Source: Lentisphaerales bacterium (GTDB lineage: Bacteria > Verrucomicrobiota > Lentisphaeria > Lentisphaerales > Lentisphaeraceae). Taken from it: 64,000 bases of DNA. The position numbers and the translations under genes were made by a program. Below are positions 27,027 to 36,857 of the stretch, one piece after another (within the stretch, counting starts at the first letter, position 1; the number at the start of each line of letters is the position of its first letter). The DNA is taken from contig JAKVBD010000019.1 of NCBI GenBank assembly GCA_022446985.1, positions 1 to 64,000 of the forward strand, read 5' to 3'. The notes beneath the pieces are model-generated. The model was not told the origin of the DNA and did not search any database. It was given only the letters and a program-made list of their open reading frames with translations.

Positions 27027-28639
27027 TTTTCGTCCTCAGCAATTCTTTTAAAAAGGTAATCTGCTAACTTTTGATCTGCTCTTGTATCCAGGTAAAGTTT
27101 TAATTCTGTAATCAATAATGGATCTTTGGTCTGAATAATAACATCGACTGCGACCTGTTGGACACTGAAGTTTTCGTGATATAAAGCTTTTTTAACTTTT
27201 AGCTGCCAGCCTTGTTCCTGCTTAGCCGCTATTTCCTTTAAATCTGTTACAATATTCAAATCCTGTAAATGTTGAATGTTTACATTTTTATTGTTTTTCC
27301 TAAAGTCATCAATTAATTTTCTTGCTCTTGGCTCATTGCTACTTAACAACATGCGAGCTGCCATATCGCGAATAACCGGTTCAGAATCCGTTAAAGATTG
27401 TTGAAAAATTTCATACCTATCTTCAGCATCGCACATCCATATTGCCTGTAAAGCCTTTGTGCGAATTGTAATTTCTTCGTCCAGCATAAGGTCATATAAG
27501 GCATCAATCATTTCTGGTTGTTGCCGACTACCACGCACAGCTACTTGAAGAGCCTGTTCACGGACATCTTTATAATCACTGATAGCCAGATCGGAAACAA
27601 TCTCTGGGCTTAGCTTTGCTCTCACTAATAAAGCTGTTGCCAACTTTCTCACTCTGGACGAGTCATCTTCAACAAGCCTGAGAAGTTCTTTTTGACTTAC
27701 ATCTTCTCCAGTTCGACTCATTGCTTTAAGTGCAGCGTACCTTCTAGTTTCATCAGCATTTGACAAAAGCTTCCCAACAAAGGCCCGACTTTCTTCATTC
27801 CAATCAAGAATAATCTGAGTTAAATCAACAACCAAGTCTGAGGGACTTGAAGAATCTTGTAGAATCTTAAAAATTTGTGGTAAATATGATTCATTTCTAG
27901 TGTAGGCCATCGCTCTCGCGGCAATAGACGGATCTTTGTCCTGTGCCATTATTTTAAGATACTCTTTGCCCACTTTGCCAAAACCACCAAGACTTTTGAG
28001 TACCTGGGACCTTATCTTCTTATCTTTATCTACAACGAGTTTTTCTAGATATGGTGATAAATTTTCATAAGACAGCTTCTGTGCTAATTTCGTCAGAGAA
28101 AGTAAACGGATTTCAGAGCTTTCATCTGCCAACAAAGAGAAAAAATGAGCGGTTGGTAAATGCCTGCGAAGTGAATAATAATTATTAATCAGGTTTTTAC
28201 GTACAATTGTATCTTTATCTTTTATCGCCTTTGCCAATATTTCCTCAACCTGCGCCTTATTTCCCGACAAGTAAAAACCTATTCTCGGAAGTAAGGTTGA
28301 GCTTACCATTCTACGAGTATGAACATTTGAGTCATGAAGACGCCGTAATATGGGCAAAGCAGCTGAACGCAGCATGACACGGCCTTCTATGAACCCGACA
28401 ACAACGGACTCTCTTACTTTTGGGTCTGAATCATCGAGTAATGGTATTAAATTATGAAAAACTTCATTTGATTGATATTTACAAAGAATGAGCACTGCTC
28501 GACGACGGACATTGACGTCATTTGACTTTAAATCTACAAAGCACTTAGCTATGGTTTCCTGCTCTGTCTCAGCATGTATTGTCAGACTCAGCACCATTAC
28601 TAGACTGATGATTTTTAAAATATGTCCAAATCTATTCAT
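27023..28639 (-). CDS. secreted HEAT-repeat protein
   Basis: A 538-residue protein with an N-terminal signal (MNRFGHILKIISLVMVLSLTIHA). The rest is about a dozen HEAT-like helical pairs (for example DSDPKVRESVVVGFIEG, DKDTIVRKNLINNYYSL and DSEPVIRDMAARMLLSS), so it is probably a periplasmic scaffold. It precedes DUF4159 with an ATGA overlap and is 45 bases after the ligase gene. The partner is unknown, but placement suggests the MoxR/vWA complex. Confidence 0.82.
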   Translation of the reverse strand: MNRFGHILKIISLVMVLSLTIHAETEQETIAKCFVDLKSNDVNVRRRAVLILCKYQSNEVFHNLIPLLDDSDPKVRESVVVGFIEGRVMLRSAALPILRRLHDSNVHTRRMVSSTLLPRIGFYLSGNKAQVEEILAKAIKDKDTIVRKNLINNYYSLRRHLPTAHFFSLLADESSEIRLLSLTKLAQKLSYENLSPYLEKLVVDKDKKIRSQVLKSLGGFGKVGKEYLKIMAQDKDPSIAARAMAYTRNESYLPQIFKILQDSSSPSDLVVDLTQIILDWNEESRAFVGKLLSNADETRRYAALKAMSRTGEDVSQKELLRLVEDDSSRVRKLATALLVRAKLSPEIVSDLAISDYKDVREQALQVAVRGSRQQPEMIDALYDLMLDEEITIRTKALQAIWMCDAEDRYEIFQQSLTDSEPVIRDMAARMLLSSNEPRARKLIDDFRKNNKNVNIQHLQDLNIVTDLKEIAAKQEQGWQLKVKKALYHENFSVQQVAVDVIIQTKDPLLITELKLYLDTRADQKLADYLFKRIAEDEN

Positions 28640-28684
28640 TCTTTAATGACAATCATTTTTTATTTTTGCTCCAAGCATTTTCAA

Positions 28685-30559
28685 CTAACTGAAACTTTTC
28701 TTGGCTAGCATTTCTTCAAACTCTTCTCTTTCCAAGACTAACACACCTGCACTGAGAGCTTTTTTCTCTTTAGAGGAACCACTGCCTTTTTTCTTCATAA
28801 CCAAAGCATAAGTCTTACCACTAACTGAGGAACCAATCTTGCCTCCTTCTTCTTGTACTGCTGCTTCAATCTCTGGAGATCTGAACCCTGTCAAAACAAC
28901 AGTCTTACCCGAAAGAACACCTTCTGCTGGTTTCTCGTAAGGTGCAATAGATACAGGAAGCTTAGACTGCCATATCCAAAATTCATTGATAGCGGCTAAA
29001 TAAGCTCTGGCGGATATTTCAGAGTAGCCTTCAACGGCTATAATTTGCTCAAGTGTTGCTAAGTTTTCTGGAGAATCAAAATTAGCAAGCAATTCAAGTT
29101 TACGTGAACCTAAGCCTTTAAAAAGATTACTTGCATGTTGTAACTTTTGAAGTGCTACATTTTGCAGACAATCGTGAATAGATTGGTGAACCTTCTGAGC
29201 TTTCTTTTCTTTAAAGCCCTCCAATGCTAACAGGCTCTGAACGTCAAGAGATAAAATTTGTTCAACTGATGTGTAGCCTGCCTGAAACAGTTGCTTAACA
29301 ATTCCTTCTCCGACTTCATCAATTCCCATGATCTTGAAGAACTCAGTATTCTCTGAAATTTTCATCTCTCCACAATCCGGATTATGGCACATGAGATCTA
29401 TTTCATTTTCATTCCACTTAAGCTCACTACCACAACAAGAACAAGTACTTGGCAAAACTTCATCTTTGGAACTAACGACAACATTGATAATTTTAGGGAT
29501 AACATCACCGGAACGAATGATTGTTACTACTGAGTCTGGGCCTATGCCATTTTCACTAATAAACTTGGCATTTATTCCAGTAACGTTTGAAATAGTTACT
29601 CCACCAAGATCAACCGGCTCAATTTGCACGACTGGCTTCTGGCTGCCATTTTTAGATACCTGCCATATTACAGACCGGACTTTGGATGTTCGTGTATCAT
29701 CACTTTCCGGCTTCCAGGCTCTAGCATAAGCTGGATTTAAAGAATTAGTCTCCTGCCCAAGATCTTCCTGCAAAGCAGAGTCATTTATTTCAATAACCAG
29801 GCCATCACATTGATATGCCTTCTCGGCATCGAAAACCCCCTGCAACCAATCATCTTTTAGATCTTTAATGAATTGAGTCAGAACTTTTACTTCATAACCA
29901 AAAAATCTATTGACGTATTTATTACAGAAAGTCAGCTCTTCACTGGTAGAAGGAAAGTCGACGAGCTTCACAGAAAAAGCTATAAAGTCAACATCTTCAA
30001 GTTCTTGACTAATTTGCTTTCTACTCAGTAAGCCGGCTACCATATTTCGTGGATTTTTAAATTTCTTCGAGTGCTTCTTTTCAAAAGTTTCCTCTTTCAT
30101 AATTGTTTCACCGACAAGGAAACCGGTAAAGCCTGCAGGTAACTTTAGTTGCCCAACTTGAGTATAGCGAAAATGCTGTGTTACATTCTGACCGGTAACA
30201 CCATCGCCACGAGTCGCAGCGCTTTTATAAATGCCATTTTCAAACTCCACTAAAAGTGAAAGGCCATCAAATTTTGGTGTAATACATACCTGTGTATTTT
30301 TCGGAATCTTCTTACTGTCACACCAGGAGTTTATTTCTGTCAGAGTCTTAACTTTATTTAAGCTGCCCATAGGCACTGAAAGCTCGATCTTATTTTTCTC
30401 GACTTCAATACCAACTTTACTTCTGAAGCTGTCATCATCTACCATATCTAGCAGGAAGTCATATTCCTGATCTGATAGTTGACTGTTATCGCCCGTAAGT
30501 CTATAAGTTTTATTCGCTTCAGTAAGTAAATCTTTAATCTGGTCTTGGTCAGCGCTCAA
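28685..30559 (-). CDS. ligA: NAD+-dependent DNA ligase (divergent LigA)
   Basis: A 624-residue ligase with the usual order: an Ia domain (NSQLSDQEYDFLL, residues 25-37), the adenylation site KFDG with Lys96, PMGSLNKV, an OB fold, a four-Cys zinc finger (CSCCG...CHNPDC, about 383-405), helix-hairpin-helix repeats and a C-terminal BRCT domain (about 545-624). It is about 45 residues shorter than typical LigA and quite divergent in domain Ia. It is in an operon with a cyclase and MoxR genes rather than with replication genes, so it may be a second ligase of the cell; that cannot be decided from this window. Confidence 0.88.
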   Translation of the reverse strand: MSADQDQIKDLLTEANKTYRLTGDNSQLSDQEYDFLLDMVDDDSFRSKVGIEVEKNKIELSVPMGSLNKVKTLTEINSWCDSKKIPKNTQVCITPKFDGLSLLVEFENGIYKSAATRGDGVTGQNVTQHFRYTQVGQLKLPAGFTGFLVGETIMKEETFEKKHSKKFKNPRNMVAGLLSRKQISQELEDVDFIAFSVKLVDFPSTSEELTFCNKYVNRFFGYEVKVLTQFIKDLKDDWLQGVFDAEKAYQCDGLVIEINDSALQEDLGQETNSLNPAYARAWKPESDDTRTSKVRSVIWQVSKNGSQKPVVQIEPVDLGGVTISNVTGINAKFISENGIGPDSVVTIIRSGDVIPKIINVVVSSKDEVLPSTCSCCGSELKWNENEIDLMCHNPDCGEMKISENTEFFKIMGIDEVGEGIVKQLFQAGYTSVEQILSLDVQSLLALEGFKEKKAQKVHQSIHDCLQNVALQKLQHASNLFKGLGSRKLELLANFDSPENLATLEQIIAVEGYSEISARAYLAAINEFWIWQSKLPVSIAPYEKPAEGVLSGKTVVLTGFRSPEIEAAVQEEGGKIGSSVSGKTYALVMKKKGSGSSKEKKALSAGVLVLEREEFEEMLAKKSFS

Positions 30560-30563
30560 TCTT

Positions 30564-33107
30564 TTAATCCTTGCTCTTTCTCACGTATTCCCCCTGCCAA
30601 CTTTCTCCAGGAGGATTTTTCTTATACTCATTTATCCTGTCAATCATCACTTGCGATGCAGTATCTTCTGATTCAATTTTAAGGGCAGCCTTAAATTCTT
30701 CAATAGCTTCATCCCATAATCTTTCTTCGTGAAGCTTCAAACCTTTTTCGTAATGAGCAACAAACTTAAGCTTTTCCTCGTTTAACTCTCCTTTTCTGGC
30801 AAGTAATTCATACACGCGTATAGATTCTTTTTTTCCCAAGACGACGACTTTGTCTAACAATCTCGCCTCGATATCTTCTTTCGCCAGATCATAGGTTGTC
30901 TCACCAATCATTATGTTTGTGCCATATACTTTATTTGTCGGCTCCAGGCGAGCTGCGAGGTTTACGGCATCCCCCATAACTGTATAAGAAAAACGATTGG
31001 TCGAGCCCATGTTGCCGGCAGAAACATAACCGGAATTCAATCCTAAGCGAGCATAGATTTTATGGCCAAATTCGTCATATAATCCTTGCCGTATTTCATC
31101 TAATTTCGCCAATTGATCCAAACATGAATAACATGCCAAAGTTGCATGTTTGTCATTGGGGTACGGTACCCCCCACTCTGCCATGAAGGCATCACCTTCA
31201 TATTTATCAATATACCCATTGTGTCCCATGATGATCTCTGTCATTGGCGTCAGATACCTATTCAATAGTTGCACAAGTTTTTCTGGTGATAATCCTTCTG
31301 AAATAGAAGTAAAGCCCGCAACATCTGAAAACATCATAGTGGCATGAGCTCTCTGCCCGCTTAAACTGAAGCTCTCTGGATTTTCATCCATGTAAGTCAA
31401 GACATCTTCCGAAACCATCGTCGAAAACATTTTACGTATGAGGGCTTTTTCACGCTCTTCTGTAAAATACCTTACTAAAAGAATGATTGAGAATGAGACT
31501 ACAACAGTAGTAACTATGTAAAGTGTTGGATAGTAATTTATGCTGAGGTACATAGAAAAGAAACAATAAGCGAGAATAACTCCAATCACCATAACGCTCG
31601 ATATAGCAAAGTAACGCAAGCCTATCTGAGTCCCAAATATACTGACAAGAACAAAAGCAAAAAAGAGTACAAGCAGAGTCCTGTTATCACTTGCCGGGAT
31701 TAAAAAAGACTGATTGAGAATGCTGTTTACCGCTGTTGCATGTGCATAAACATAAGAGGTATTTGGCGACAAAGACGTCGGACCAGAATCGGAATTACCT
31801 GTAGCGGTTAACCCCACAAGGCAGATCTTATCATTTAAGGAGTCTCTAAGTTTTAATAGTTTACTTTTAAATGGTCCTTCAAAAGTATCCTCTCCCTTTG
31901 TTGACAGAGCCATGCCAAACTCATTTATATCCTTAAATGAAACATAATTAAAATCGAAAGCATTACTGTCAAAATTTAAGCGCATACGTCCGTGACTATC
32001 AATCGGGATTTTCAAATTCACCTTATCATTCTTCAAGTGAACATACTTACCAAAGTAAATAGCAACATCTTCATTGCCGACCCCTAAAGATGTCATACAG
32101 ATCTTTAAGGCCATCGACGGCAAAAATATTTCTTTTAAATCATTATCCTTCAAAGTTTTATATTTTGTCCCCAAAACAAGAGGTACTCTACGAACAATAC
32201 CATCTGCATCGCGCCGAACATTTATAAATGCCAAGTCTACCATGTCTATAAAATTTGGTGAGATTAAGCTTGCCTTGGGCAAAAAAGTAAAATCTACAGG
32301 AGTATCAAAAACTTTATCCGTTGCTATAGAGTTCTCTAACAAATAAGGAAGAGCTGTACCCAAGTCTTCATCCGGATACTCTGGATCATCGCCATATAAC
32401 TCTTCATGACTCCAGCTGTAGTAGTCTTCATCATCAAACTTAGTTAATTTTACATTATAATAAGCTTCTTGTTCTTGAAGGTTATAAGCAGCTATCACCG
32501 GCACTTTGCCAAGTTTTTCCTCTCCCGGTGGCGGAGATTGTAAATTCCCCAAAGCAAATGCCATCAGGTACTCTCCCTGCTCTGCAATGAGGCTCGACAT
32601 CTCTAACATCGTTTTGGGATTAATTCGATCCAGCTCATCTGCATAGACTTTTAAATCTTCGATTAAAGTTTTTAATTTGTCCGGGTCTGCGCTTATGTCT
32701 CTTAATTTATGTTCTGATTGAAAAACTCCAGAATCAGATTTGAACATAATATCAAACGCGAGAAGCTTAGGTGGAAAATATTTTTGTAGATAGTGCAGAT
32801 TTGCATCGTAAGGGATTCGAGCGGACCAGGTAGCATTGCCAAACTTTCCAAACCAGTCCTGTGTTTTATCATCAATACCAACAATTGTAATTTCATCGTT
32901 TAAATGATGCTCTTCATTGCCCTTTTTAAGGCCATATCTGATTTTAATAAAACTGTCTAAGACAATATTCTCATAGTATTGAATACTATTAAGATTTCGA
33001 TTGGATTTAAATTCGGAATAAAAATTAACGTAAAGCAAAGAAGCGATTAGAAACAGGAGAAGCTGAATTATAACCAGTAAAAAAGATTTTTTTGAACGTC
33101 CTGCCAT
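30564..33107 (-). CDS. CHASE2-sensor class III adenylate cyclase
   Basis: An 847-residue membrane cyclase. One N-terminal helix (about residues 9-29) precedes a large extracytoplasmic CHASE2 domain, then about three helices (about 480-555), then a class III cyclase domain. The latter has metal Asp in FSDVAGFTSISEG and the second in YEGDAFMAEWG, with the ATP-selective Lys in DKYEGD and the transition-state Asn/Arg in GDAVNLAARLE. A short TPR-like tail follows (GLKLHEERLWDEAIEEFKAA). It should make cAMP in response to a periplasmic signal. First gene of the minus-strand operon; the ligase ATG is only 4 bases after its stop. Confidence 0.9.
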   Translation of the reverse strand: MAGRSKKSFLLVIIQLLLFLIASLLYVNFYSEFKSNRNLNSIQYYENIVLDSFIKIRYGLKKGNEEHHLNDEITIVGIDDKTQDWFGKFGNATWSARIPYDANLHYLQKYFPPKLLAFDIMFKSDSGVFQSEHKLRDISADPDKLKTLIEDLKVYADELDRINPKTMLEMSSLIAEQGEYLMAFALGNLQSPPPGEEKLGKVPVIAAYNLQEQEAYYNVKLTKFDDEDYYSWSHEELYGDDPEYPDEDLGTALPYLLENSIATDKVFDTPVDFTFLPKASLISPNFIDMVDLAFINVRRDADGIVRRVPLVLGTKYKTLKDNDLKEIFLPSMALKICMTSLGVGNEDVAIYFGKYVHLKNDKVNLKIPIDSHGRMRLNFDSNAFDFNYVSFKDINEFGMALSTKGEDTFEGPFKSKLLKLRDSLNDKICLVGLTATGNSDSGPTSLSPNTSYVYAHATAVNSILNQSFLIPASDNRTLLVLFFAFVLVSIFGTQIGLRYFAISSVMVIGVILAYCFFSMYLSINYYPTLYIVTTVVVSFSIILLVRYFTEEREKALIRKMFSTMVSEDVLTYMDENPESFSLSGQRAHATMMFSDVAGFTSISEGLSPEKLVQLLNRYLTPMTEIIMGHNGYIDKYEGDAFMAEWGVPYPNDKHATLACYSCLDQLAKLDEIRQGLYDEFGHKIYARLGLNSGYVSAGNMGSTNRFSYTVMGDAVNLAARLEPTNKVYGTNIMIGETTYDLAKEDIEARLLDKVVVLGKKESIRVYELLARKGELNEEKLKFVAHYEKGLKLHEERLWDEAIEEFKAALKIESEDTASQVMIDRINEYKKNPPGESWQGEYVRKSKD

Positions 33108-33223
33108 CCCTTATCCACTTGAAAAGTCGCTAAAATTTTAATATCAAAATAAGTAGACTATTTTGAAGATTCCCTAATCTTATACAAAAACTTTTAGACT
33201 ATTGAAAGGGTCAAAGTTACAAC

Positions 33224-34174
33224 ATGAATGATACCTTACGAGAAATAAAGGGAATAAACCACTATAAAATCATCCGCGAAATCGCAGAAGGTGGTATGGG
33301 TACGGTTTATGAAGCCAGTCAAATGGGGGTTCAAGGCTTTGAAAAGAGAGTTGCTGTCAAAACTCTTCTAAATGAACTCTACGAAGATGAACGTTTTATT
33401 GATATGTTTATCGATGAGGCCAAACTGGTTGCCAATCTTGTTCATGAAAACATTGTGCAAATCTACCAATTAGGCAAAGCCGACTTTGGCTACTACATAG
33501 TCATGGAATTTGTAAATGGCATACCACTGCATGATCTTATTGCTGAACTGAATCATAAACAGAAACTTATGCCTGTTGAACTGGCAGTTTTCATTACAAG
33601 TAGAATAGCCAGAGCGCTCTCTTATGCACATTCGAGAACGGATCGGTATCGTTTCCCGCTAAACATCGTTCACCGGGATGTTTGTCCAAATAACATACTC
33701 ATCACTACCGAAGGCCTTCCTAAGTTAACAGACTTTGGCATTGCTAAAGCCCACAATAATATAATGCCGGCAAATGACCAATGTCTCATGGGAAAGCTCA
33801 TGTACATGCCCCCAGAACAAGCACTAAAAAAAGGTACCGACCATAGAGGTGATATCTATGCTCTGGGGATTGTTCTATTTGAGTTACTTTCAGGTCATAA
33901 AGGCCGCGAGGGAAAAACCGAAAGTGAAACTCTTGAACTGGCTTGCCAAGGTTGTGTTGACACAGACGTTCTACCTGAACTTCCTGAGGGTTTGCTCGAC
34001 ATACTCTTCAAAGCCATTCAAGTTGATCCAGATGACCGCTATCAAAGTACAGATGAAATGTGTACTGCATTAGAATATTTTATTTACAAAGATGGTTACG
34101 GCCCTACTATAGTGACTCTCGAAAAATTCCTTCGAAAGGAATTTTCAAATCTGTATATAAACCAAAATAAATAA
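33224..34174 (+). CDS. soluble Ser/Thr protein kinase
   Basis: A 316-residue single-domain kinase: glycine loop IAEGGMGTVYE (residues 20-30), ATP lysine K46 in VAVKTL, catalytic HRDVCPNNILI with D152, DFG at 170-172, and an activation end GKLMYMPPEQ. The HRDVxPxN form is typical of a bacterial subfamily. There is no membrane helix or extra domain. Translated just before a pseudouridine synthase gene (9-base gap) and divergent from the cyclase. The substrates are unknown. Confidence 0.9.
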   Translation: MNDTLREIKGINHYKIIREIAEGGMGTVYEASQMGVQGFEKRVAVKTLLNELYEDERFIDMFIDEAKLVANLVHENIVQIYQLGKADFGYYIVMEFVNGIPLHDLIAELNHKQKLMPVELAVFITSRIARALSYAHSRTDRYRFPLNIVHRDVCPNNILITTEGLPKLTDFGIAKAHNNIMPANDQCLMGKLMYMPPEQALKKGTDHRGDIYALGIVLFELLSGHKGREGKTESETLELACQGCVDTDVLPELPEGLLDILFKAIQVDPDDRYQSTDEMCTALEYFIYKDGYGPTIVTLEKFLRKEFSNLYINQNK

Positions 34175-34182
34175 TACACTGA

Positions 34183-34902
34183 ATGGAACAACATCCTCCT
34201 ATTCCCATTGTCTTTGAAGATGACAACTATATGATCATCAATAAGCCACCTGAGCTACTCGTTCACAGAAGTCAAATCAGCAGAGATAAAATCTCTCTTG
34301 TCCAAATCCTCAAAGAAGAGCACGGCTTAGACTATATCCACCCGGTACACAGAATTGATCGGGCGACTTCCGGAGTTCTACTCATGTCAAAAAATAAAGA
34401 TGCTACTGTTCATGCCACTGATCAGTTTATGTCCAAGCAAACCCAGAAAACCTATTTCACGATTATCCGAGGTTGGCCACAAGAGAATGAAGGGATTGTG
34501 GACAAACCTCTGAAAAATGACAAAGGAGTCGTTCAAGAAGCCCAAACGGAATTCAAAGTCATTCATAAAATTGAGCTTCCCTTTCATGTAAGTAAATTCC
34601 CTACCTCTAGATACAGCCTATTGCGTTGTCGCCCCATTAGTGGAAGGCAGCATCAGATACGGCGCCATGTAAAACACTTAACTGGTCCAATTATCGGTGA
34701 TACAAAATTTGGTAAGAAAGAACACAATGAGTTCTTTAAAAGTAAATACAATTCTACTAATCTACTTTTATTTTCGGCGCAGCTAAAGCTCAACCTGTAT
34801 GACAGTCAAGCCTTTACGTTTAAAATAGATTTACCAACAAACATCAAGGAGCTCTGTGAACATTTTGAATGGTCCCAAGAAGCTATACTAAACAATTACT
34901 AA
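34183..34902 (+). CDS. truC: RluA-family tRNA pseudouridine synthase (TruC-like)
   Basis: A 239-residue synthase that isomerises uridine in RNA. It has FEDDNYMIINKPPELLVH near the N-terminus, the catalytic Asp in HRIDRATSGVLL (about residues 57-68), and RPISGRQHQIRRHVKHL near 150-166. The compact size, without an S4 domain, and the strong HPVHRIDRATSG form match TruC (tRNA U65) better than RluC/D; the exact target is inferred. Probably co-transcribed with the kinase. Confidence 0.85.
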   Translation: MEQHPPIPIVFEDDNYMIINKPPELLVHRSQISRDKISLVQILKEEHGLDYIHPVHRIDRATSGVLLMSKNKDATVHATDQFMSKQTQKTYFTIIRGWPQENEGIVDKPLKNDKGVVQEAQTEFKVIHKIELPFHVSKFPTSRYSLLRCRPISGRQHQIRRHVKHLTGPIIGDTKFGKKEHNEFFKSKYNSTNLLLFSAQLKLNLYDSQAFTFKIDLPTNIKELCEHFEWSQEAILNNY

Positions 34903-34913
34903 CACTCTGACTC

Positions 34914-34941
34914 TTGATTTTATTATACAGGTTAGTATTAT
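34914..34941 (+). promoter_or_regulatory. candidate promoter and palindrome of the tetR gene
   Basis: TTGATT (34914-34919), a 16-base spacer and TATTAT (34936-34941). Just downstream, AACCGGTT at 34963-34970 is an 8-bp palindrome seven bases before the ATG, where a self-repressing TetR protein could bind. Confidence 0.4.
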
Positions 34942-34975
34942 AAGGGTCCCATATTCATTATAAACCGGTTGTTCT

Positions 34976-35572
34976 ATGAATAAGAAAAAGAAAAAAATCA
35001 ATACACGTAACACTCCTATCAGAGAAAGAATCTTAGAGACTGCTAGCAGATTATTTTATGAAAATGGTATACAGGCAGTTGGCGTAGATAAAATCGTTGC
35101 TGAAGCGAAAGTCGCCAAAATGACTCTCTACAGTTACTTTGCTTCAAAAGATGACTTGATCATTGAGTATCTCGAAAAATCTTCAATTGCCTGGTTTGAA
35201 GAATTTCATGCTTACTTAAACTCAAAATGTAAGTCAGACAGCGATAGATTACTGCAGTCCTTCATCTACATCAAGGAATCTTTTGGAAAGTCAAACATTT
35301 ATCGAGGCAGCGGTTTTGTTAATGCTGCCACCGAAATTTCAGATCCTAAAGATCCTGCTCATAGCATAATCCTTGAGCACCAGGAAAACCTTCGTGAATG
35401 TTTTGAACGCTGGGCCTTCAATTCAGGCTTCAGAAATGTTAGAGAACTCTCGTATCTACTTATAAATCTGTTTAGTGGTACAATTGTTTCAACCATGGTA
35501 GAAGACTTTCCAGAACCAATTACCCATACATTAAACACGATTGAAATTATACTGGGTTTATACAAAGGATAA
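34976..35572 (+). CDS. TetR family transcriptional regulator
   Basis: A 198-residue regulator. The N-terminal HTH (RILETASRLFYENGIQAVGVDKIVAEAKVAKMTLYSYFASKDDL, given here only as its span, residues 18-62) is textbook TetR. The helical C-terminal half should bind a small ligand, which cannot be predicted. The basic KKKKK run at residues 3-7 is notable. An Imm10-like gene follows after one base, so the two form a transcription unit. Confidence 0.9.
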   Translation: MNKKKKKINTRNTPIRERILETASRLFYENGIQAVGVDKIVAEAKVAKMTLYSYFASKDDLIIEYLEKSSIAWFEEFHAYLNSKCKSDSDRLLQSFIYIKESFGKSNIYRGSGFVNAATEISDPKDPAHSIILEHQENLRECFERWAFNSGFRNVRELSYLLINLFSGTIVSTMVEDFPEPITHTLNTIEIILGLYKG

Positions 35573-35573
35573 T

Positions 35574-35972
35574 ATGAATTTCTCTATGGAATGTAACTCA
35601 CTTTCAATAACTGCTTTAGAGGACTCTTTTGCGGTCTGTCTAGGCAGTATGGAAGAGGATGAGTTAGTTGAGTATGTCATGCTACAAGCTCCACTTGAAG
35701 ATGAAGCCCCAAATTCGGCTGGCCTACTCTATATAGAATTAAACGATCAATCCTGCTCTTCCTATGGTGGAATACTGAAATGTACTCTAACTTTAGAAAG
35801 TCTTCATTTTGTTTTGAGTGAAGCTGCTGCAACTGAACTGGGTATGGAAAACTCAAATGAACTCAACATCAAGTTCGGCATTACCGAAGAACAAGTGGAA
35901 GAGCTGACCTTTGCCCTCAATGAAGTTGTCTTTGAAGGCAGAGATACACTGGAAGTTCAGCAAGGTTTATAA
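35574..35972 (+). CDS. Imm10-like immunity-family protein
   Basis: A 132-residue acidic cytoplasmic protein. The central pattern YIELNDQSCSSYGGI with a preceding VMLQ and following LHFVLSEAAATELG fits the Imm10 immunity family (polymorphic toxin systems). I take the ATG at 35574, four bases after AAAGGA, rather than the frame opening at 35541 inside tetR. No toxin gene is next to it, so it is an orphan immunity gene or a member of the fold recruited for another task. It overlaps the convergent AraC gene by 6 bases. Confidence 0.65.
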   Translation: MNFSMECNSLSITALEDSFAVCLGSMEEDELVEYVMLQAPLEDEAPNSAGLLYIELNDQSCSSYGGILKCTLTLESLHFVLSEAAATELGMENSNELNIKFGITEEQVEELTFALNEVVFEGRDTLEVQQGL

Positions 35973-36707
35973 TTCAGCCGGCTTTCTTTTCACTAATTTT
36001 GTCGGTGGCTTACCATAAACAGTTTTAAACTGTTTTGAGAATTCATAGATATCATTATAACCAAGAATATCCGCCACCTGCTTGACCATCATACTCTCGT
36101 CTCTCATCAGTCTTACTGCATAATCCATCTTGGTTTTCTTAATATAGGATTTCGGTGAGACACCCATTTCTTTTCTAAAAATTGCCCTGAAGTGAGAATC
36201 TGAACAGCCACACCTTTTAGCAAGCTCAGAAACACTCAATGTTAAGTGTGGGTTTTGCTTAATATATAAGGCAACATCCTGCACAACCTTATTGCCACCA
36301 TCATCAACACGGCCACTTTCAGCAAAAATTTCTATAGCAATATTCAGTAATGTATTTCTTCGATCCTCTGAACCAAAAACCATCTCTTCAATCAGCTCTT
36401 TCATTAGACGCTTCTTGCGGCCTTCTTCTGGATACTTAGCGTGTGACTTTTCCATCCAGTGATCTGGTGCGCTGAAGTTGATAATTTGTAAATGGATTTC
36501 CTGCTCTGAATCAAACTCTATGACTCGAGTGCCTGGAGTCGTTAGAAATATATCATCTGCAACCAAATTGATCTCACCGTCAGGGAAGATATATCTTCCT
36601 CTACCAGCTACCACGCGTATAAGGCGGTGTGTGGGAATATGGCTCGATGGAGAGGTAAAACCTTTCAAGGAACGATTGTCCTGGCTGCGTAAATATATGA
36701 ACTCCAT
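35967..36707 (-). CDS. AraC family transcriptional regulator
   Basis: A 246-residue protein with a cupin-like N-terminal sensor (HRLIRVVAGRGRYIFPDGE) and a C-terminal double HTH: LTLSVSELAKRCGCSDSHFRAIFRKEMG and the second helix pair with VKQVADILGYNDIYEFSKQF. GGAG precedes the ATG. It is divergent from a sulfatase gene across a 178-base gap holding two copies of a 12-bp repeat, so it probably controls that gene in response to a sugar or sulfated ligand. Confidence 0.9.
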   Translation of the reverse strand: MEFIYLRSQDNRSLKGFTSPSSHIPTHRLIRVVAGRGRYIFPDGEINLVADDIFLTTPGTRVIEFDSEQEIHLQIINFSAPDHWMEKSHAKYPEEGRKKRLMKELIEEMVFGSEDRRNTLLNIAIEIFAESGRVDDGGNKVVQDVALYIKQNPHLTLSVSELAKRCGCSDSHFRAIFRKEMGVSPKSYIKKTKMDYAVRLMRDESMMVKQVADILGYNDIYEFSKQFKTVYGKPPTKLVKRKPAEL

Positions 36708-36732
36708 AAATAAACTCCGAAAAACTATTAAA

Positions 36733-36857
36733 TCGATTTTAACAAAAATATTAAATTCTAGGCCATTGCTTATAAATCAAATTAGAACCATATTCAAGCA
36801 TAATTACAAGTCTTCCACAAAAAAAACTCAGAGGAAGTCCAAAAGTCGATTTTAACA
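36733..36857. repeat. 12-bp direct repeat pair between araC-type gene and sulfatase
   Basis: TCGATTTTAACA occurs at 36733-36744 and again at 36846-36857, in the same orientation, 113 bases apart. One copy is 26 bases before the AraC-type start and the other 29 bases before the sulfatase start. Direct repeats are the usual operator form of AraC-family proteins. This is a likely operator pair, possibly looping. Confidence 0.6.
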
